Assembly: GCA_003134655.1 (NCBI GenBank)
Contig: PLBY01000068.1
Coordinates: forward strand, 124,001-188,000
From: Acidobacteriaceae bacterium
Lineage (GTDB): Bacteria; Acidobacteriota; Terriglobia; Terriglobales; Acidobacteriaceae
Length of the DNA: 64,000 bases
Reading direction: 5' to 3'
The notes below the pieces were generated by a model. That model was not told the origin of the DNA. It did not search any database and saw only the letters and a list, made by a program, of their open reading frames with translations. Positions 61,271 through 64,000 of this stretch are shown one piece after another. Position numbers and translations under genes: made by a program. Each line of letters begins with the position of its first letter. The first letter of the stretch is position 1.

Positions 61271-64000
61271 TCAGTGCACCGGGTTGCCGTCGGCGTCGAT
61301 CTTGTGGACCTCGCCCAAGTTCAGTTCCCGGATGCCCGACTCGACTTTACCCATGTCTCCCACGACCACCCACACCAGGTGATCCGGCAAGATGTATTTC
61401 TTGGCGACCTCATTGGCGCTCTCCGGCGTGAGGGCCAGCGCTTTCTGAGTGAAGGTGTTGTAGTAGTCCTCCGGCAAACTGTACTGAATGATGTTGCCAT
61501 AAGCGCCGCTGAGTTGTTGGACGGTCTCAAAGTTGCCCGGCAGCGCAAGCGTCGTGTTGCTCTGCTCATCCTTGAGTTCTTCCGGGGTGATTGGCTTTTC
61601 GCCCGCGATGCCCTTGTACTCCTTGACCAACTCAACCATGGACTCTTTCGTTTTGTCGGTCTGCACCGCAGAGATGCTTATATAAGGACGCTGGCCCTTG
61701 GCGGGCGGGAGCACGGCGCGGACGCCGTAGGACCAGTGCTTGTCCTCGCGCAGGTTCATGTTGATCCGGGCGCTGAATTTTCCGCCGAAAATACCGTTCA
61801 CCAGTTGCAGTGCAATGGCATCCGGATCATTCTGCGGAGGCGCCAGTTGTGCGCCAAAAATCACGCTCTGGCCCGAGCCCGGACGGTCGATGAGATAAAC
61901 CACATCCTTCTCCGGCTCACTTACCTTCGGCACGTCTCTCTTCGGAACGTCACCCGGCTTCCACGAGGCCAACAATTTTTCCAGCTTGGATTTGATCTCC
62001 GCCAGTGTGGTGTCACCCACAACCAACAGCGTGGCGTTGTTCGGTTTGAACCAGGTGTCGTGAAACTTGGCTAAGTCTTCGCGCGTCATTTTGCTGACAG
62101 CAGCTTCGGTGCCCGAGCCAGTGAACGGCACGGCGTAGGGATGTCCCTTGCCGTAGAGCAAAGTCGGCACCACGCGCAACGCCATCGGTTGGGGCGTCAC
62201 CTTTTCGCGCTGGATTCCGGCAAGACGTTCTTTCTGCAGCCGCTGGAACTCCTTCTGTGGAAATGCGGGATGCAGAATCAGGTCCGCGTAAATATCCAGC
62301 GACGGGTCCATGGTGCTCTTGAGTGTGTTGAGACTGACTAGCGAATAGTCGAGACTAGCTCCGGCGTTGAAGTTGGCGCTGAGCGATTCCAACTCCTCTC
62401 CAATCTTTAGGGAGTCGCGCGTTGGCGTTCCTTCTTCCAACATGCGCTGCTCAAAGCTGGCGGTGCCGGTTGCGTCGGTGGGATCGGCAGAGTAGCCGCT
62501 GTCCACCATCAAAGTGAAGTTCACCACCGGAGCGGTGTGGCGCTCCGCGAGCACCACCTTCAGCCCGTTGCTGAGAGTAGCTTTCTGGAGTGGAGGAAGT
62601 TTGAGCGACATTGGGTCGCCCGCTGCCGGCTCTTTGGCTCGGTCGAGTTTGGCGTCGGTCTTGAACGTGGTGGGATACGGATGCACTTCGAGCACGTAAT
62701 CGCCGTCGCTCAGCCACTCATCCGCAGCCTTTTTCACGGTGGTGGGGGTCGCGGCCTTCACCCATTTCAGGTAGTCCTTGTAGCAATCGGGATTGCCCCG
62801 GAAACTCTGGCAGCGCGCGAGCAGGTCGCTCTTGCCTCCGAAGCCGCCGATCCGTTCCACGATCCGCGCATACCGCCCGAGAATCTGTGTCTTGGCCAAT
62901 TGCAATTCGGCAGCGGTCGGGCCGTTCTTCAAGAAACTCTGCAACTCTTCGTCCCCCGCCTTTTCCACCTTGCCGAGGTCCTCGCCCGGATTCGCCGTGA
63001 GCGTGAAGTCGAACTGGCCTCCGATCTCACTGGTGTCGTTCGACGAAGTGGCGCTGGTTGCAATCTGATCTTTGTAGACCAGGCGCTTGTAGAGGCGCGA
63101 CGTCTTACCCCCGCCGAGCACTTGCGCTGCTAGATCAAGCAGAGCTTCTTCGGGTGACCCAAATTCTGGCACGTTCCAGATGCGATAAAGGCGAGCCTGC
63201 GGGACACGGTCCTGCACCCAACCGCGGTGCGTGCCCGTGCGTTTCGCGATCCACACTTCCTGCTTCGCGATGGGCGGGCCAGCGGGAATGTCGCCGTAAT
63301 ATTTCTCGACTTTCTCTTTCGCCACTTCCGGCGTGATGTCGCCCGCGATCACCACGGTGACGTTGTTCGGGCCGTAATAAGTCTTGAACCATTCCTGCAC
63401 GTCGCTCATCGAAGCGGCGTCCAGGTCTTTCATGGAACCGATCACGGTCCATGAATAAGGATGGCCGACGGGGTAAGTGTTCTCGGTGATGATTTCTTCG
63501 GTTACGCCGTAAGGTTGATTCTCGCCTTGGCGCTTTTCGTTCTGCACCACGCCGCGCTGCAGGTCGAGCTTCTTCTGGTCGAGCACGCCCAGCAGGTGCC
63601 CCATGCGGTCGCTCTCGGCGAACAGCGCATAGTCCAGCATGGAAGTGGGCACGTTCTCGAAATAGTTCGTGCGATCGTTGTTGGTAGTGCCGTTCAGATT
63701 CGTGGCTCCCACCTTTTCCATGGCATTGATGTAGGTGTGATTGAAGTCATCGCTGCCGCTGAACATCAAATGCTCAAAAAGATGGGCGAAGCCTGTCTTG
63801 CCCAGCTTCTCATTCTTGGAGCCCACGTGGTACCAGGTGTTCACCGCAACGATCGGGGCCTTGTGGTCTTCATGCACCAGAACGGTCAGACCGTTGGCGA
63901 GCGTGAACTTGGTGTACTTAATGTCGGGAATCGGGATGTCAACGCTCGCGACTGCGGGAGCTTTGTGGGCAGGAGCCGGTTGTGCCTGTGCGACGACGGA
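61271..64000 (-). CDS. M16 (insulinase/pitrilysin) zinc peptidase, N-terminus outside the window
   Basis: The frame runs from the window edge (64000) to 61271, at least 909 residues. The edge begins SVVAQAQPAPAH, probably the end of a signal peptide. The first M16 unit has TGFAHLFEHLMFSGSDDFNH with the inverted zinc motif HLFEH and a downstream Glu in RGVVQNEKRQGENQPYG. The second unit (ATLSNGLKVVLAERHTAPVV onwards) lacks the zinc motif, as usual in two-unit M16 enzymes. Exported M16 proteases degrade peptides in the periplasm. No partner subunit gene is visible. Confidence 0.92.
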   Translation of the reverse strand, partial: SVVAQAQPAPAHKAPAVASVDIPIPDIKYTKFTLANGLTVLVHEDHKAPIVAVNTWYHVGSKNEKLGKTGFAHLFEHLMFSGSDDFNHTYINAMEKVGATNLNGTTNNDRTNYFENVPTSMLDYALFAESDRMGHLLGVLDQKKLDLQRGVVQNEKRQGENQPYGVTEEIITENTYPVGHPYSWTVIGSMKDLDAASMSDVQEWFKTYYGPNNVTVVIAGDITPEVAKEKVEKYYGDIPAGPPIAKQEVWIAKRTGTHRGWVQDRVPQARLYRIWNVPEFGSPEEALLDLAAQVLGGGKTSRLYKRLVYKDQIATSATSSNDTSEIGGQFDFTLTANPGEDLGKVEKAGDEELQSFLKNGPTAAELQLAKTQILGRYARIVERIGGFGGKSDLLARCQSFRGNPDCYKDYLKWVKAATPTTVKKAADEWLSDGDYVLEVHPYPTTFKTDAKLDRAKEPAAGDPMSLKLPPLQKATLSNGLKVVLAERHTAPVVNFTLMVDSGYSADPTDATGTASFEQRMLEEGTPTRDSLKIGEELESLSANFNAGASLDYSLVSLNTLKSTMDPSLDIYADLILHPAFPQKEFQRLQKERLAGIQREKVTPQPMALRVVPTLLYGKGHPYAVPFTGSGTEAAVSKMTREDLAKFHDTWFKPNNATLLVVGDTTLAEIKSKLEKLLASWKPGDVPKRDVPKVSEPEKDVVYLIDRPGSGQSVIFGAQLAPPQNDPDAIALQLVNGIFGGKFSARINMNLREDKHWSYGVRAVLPPAKGQRPYISISAVQTDKTKESMVELVKEYKGIAGEKPITPEELKDEQSNTTLALPGNFETVQQLSGAYGNIIQYSLPEDYYNTFTQKALALTPESANEVAKKYILPDHLVWVVVGDMGKVESGIRELNLGEVHKIDADGNPVH

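Noticed and set aside
1..64000. Search for tRNA, rRNA, insertion sequences, prophage genes and attachment sites
   Set aside because: No cloverleaf-like sequence with a TTC-A-A-x arm, no rRNA segments, no transposase or integrase motifs and no flanking terminal repeats were seen by eye.

Overview
The window looks like chromosomal DNA of an Acidobacteriota member, probably class Terriglobia (Koribacter / Sulfotelmatobacter-like). The evidence is moderate-to-high GC, a VWFA-domain protein of the acidobacterial type (48432-49544), acidobacterial-style exported proteins ending in an Ig domain plus a Cys/Gly/Asn-rich tail (26952-28748), and many small envelope and stress proteins common in this phylum. 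I see no rRNA, tRNA, insertion sequence, prophage or CRISPR array. Taxonomy and gene names are inferred from remembered family features, not from searches.

Layout. 1-7.9 kb: end of a TolC-like efflux protein, a lipoprotein phosphoesterase, an AsmA-like protein, a zinc phospholipase C-like protein, several small envelope proteins and a GT2 glycosyltransferase. 8.3-19.2 kb: a signalling block with a 2014-residue soluble hybrid histidine kinase built on a tandem HAMP array, a REC-PAS-kinase, a BON lipoprotein, a CHASE3-type kinase and a DUF1328 protein. 19.6-24.8 kb: a SYLF-domain protein, DUF3309, a TonB-like protein, an ECF sigma factor, a degenerate sugar-nucleotidyltransferase-like protein with a left-handed beta-helix, and a STAS protein. 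24.8-46.2 kb: a probable surface-polysaccharide locus. It holds a thymidylate-kinase-like protein, a GT4 transferase, two GH99-like proteins, a secreted phosphoesterase, TPR proteins including a very large TPR plus outer-membrane-barrel exporter, a flippase fused to a DGNHR (ParB/Srx-like) domain, a GT-C-like membrane protein, and a plus-strand run of exported proteins ending in a nucleotidyltransferase-like protein. 46.3-50.5 kb: four NarL-type response regulators (two lacking the DNA-binding domain) and the VWFA protein. 50.7-58 kb: a cluster of very small stress and envelope genes (lmo0937-like, CsbD, DUF5818-like paralogues, DUF892, proline-rich microproteins). 58.4-64 kb: a secreted two-Ig-domain protein, a phosphofructokinase with pyrophosphate-type motifs, and an M16 peptidase cut by the window end.

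How the parts may fit together (inference). The three kinases, the receivers, the ECF factor and the STAS protein form a dense regulatory neighbourhood around envelope-stress and polysaccharide genes. The TPR-barrel exporter and the flippase are 18 bp apart on the minus strand. They diverge from the GT-C/GH99/nucleotidyltransferase run across a roughly 250-bp promoter region, which suggests one glycan-assembly system. The most unusual items are the flippase-DGNHR fusion, the 423-bp convergent overlap that gives the GT4 transferase an antisense-encoded tail, the nine in-register 92-codon HAMP units with an alternating two-unit pattern, and the family of five small DUF5818-like exported paralogues.
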